Source of the DNA: Syntrophomonadaceae bacterium
Lineage (GTDB): Bacteria > Bacillota > Dethiobacteria > DTU022
Direction: 5' to 3'
NCBI GenBank assembly: GCA_007132095.1
Contig: SLPH01000114.1
Coordinates: 1 to 38,105, forward strand
DNA: 38,105 bases
Shown here: one piece after another, positions 37,599-38,105 of the stretch
Position numbering within the stretch: the stretch's first letter is position 1
How the letters are laid out: the number at the start of each line of letters is the position of its first letter
Notes under the pieces: generated by a model
Seen by the model: only the letters and a program-made list of their open reading frames with translations
Databases searched by the model: none
What the model was told of the DNA's origin: nothing
Made by a program: the position numbers and the translations under genes

Positions 37599-38105
37599 TC
37601 AGGCGCACTCTATAAGGTTGCGCCCATTTTCTTTAGCCCGGTAAAGGGCTTCATCAGCAATGTTATACAGGGTTTCAAATGCGCTCTCTCTTCCCCCCTG
37701 AAGCTGGGTAATACCGAAGCTGGCTGTAATCTTAAGCCTTTCCAGCTTCCCGGTGAATGTAATATTTTCCAGGGTCAGGCGTATTTTTTCGGCAGCTTTT
37801 AAAGCTCCTTCCCTGCTGGTTCCGGGCAGCAGAATTGAAAACTCGTCTCCGCCAAAACGGGCTAATATATCGGTTTCACGAAGCTGGCCCCTGATTACCC
37901 CGGCAACGAGTTGCAAAATCACATCACCCCCGGGATGGCCGTAACTGTCGTTTACTTCTTTAAAATTGTCAAGGTCAAGCAGGACCAGTGCTGATCCTTC
38001 GCCTGTCCTTGCTATCCTGGTCAGTTCCTGTTCCACGAATTCGGTAAAGCGCATTCTGTTATACAGGCCGGTCAGCATGTCGGTGCCGGCCAACTTTTTC
38101 AACTG
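37599..38105 (-). CDS. GGDEF domain (diguanylate cyclase) protein, 5' truncated by window edge
   Basis: DMLTGLYNRMRF, LDNFKEVNDSYGHPGGD, ARFGGDEFSILLPG; frame remains open through 38105. Confidence 0.93.
   Translation of the reverse strand, partial: QLKKLAGTDMLTGLYNRMRFTEFVEQELTRIARTGEGSALVLLDLDNFKEVNDSYGHPGGDVILQLVAGVIRGQLRETDILARFGGDEFSILLPGTSREGALKAAEKIRLTLENITFTGKLERLKITASFGITQLQGGRESAFETLYNIADEALYRAKENGRNLIECA

Noticed and set aside
1-38105. CRISPR arrays, tRNA/rRNA genes, IS elements, integrases, phage genes
   Set aside because: No direct-repeat arrays, RNA-gene signatures or transposase/integrase motifs were seen; the island shows no mobility markers in this window.

Overview
This 38.1 kb window looks like a gene-dense Firmicutes-type (probably anaerobic) chromosome segment, mostly transcribed on the + strand. 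It starts inside a PP-loop ATPase gene and ends inside a minus-strand GGDEF gene. Main content: two tungsten-type aldehyde:ferredoxin oxidoreductases (AOR); a large apparent catabolic island (BKACE/DUF849, MttB-like methyltransferase, dipeptide-type ABC transporter with fused ATPases, three-subunit molybdenum hydroxylase, second MttB-like protein, FTCD_C/FchA-like protein); hydrolase, CBS and OFA-type MFS genes; a split thioredoxin/CcdA gene; a 2-oxoacid:ferredoxin oxidoreductase; enoyl-CoA hydratase; Fe-ADH and SCP2 (minus strand); AOR plus acyl-CoA synthetase; a PBP1A-type protein with two small exported unknowns; SagB-type nitroreductase; RidA. The most striking observation is at 20392-21576. 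Two ORFs listed separately are in the same frame and separated by a single TGA, which sits exactly at the first catalytic Cys position of a thioredoxin motif (FYARY-U-SAC). A perfect 5-bp hairpin with a G in the second loop position lies at bacterial-SECIS distance downstream. I interpret this as an unannotated selenoprotein: an extracytoplasmic Sec-thioredoxin fused to a CcdA/DsbD-like membrane domain. Second-tier observations: the quaternary-amine-like island with two non-pyrrolysine MttB paralogs, an MttB gene whose only upstream start candidates are ATT/ATA, and several structured leaders or palindromes. All product calls are from reading motifs; no database search was run.
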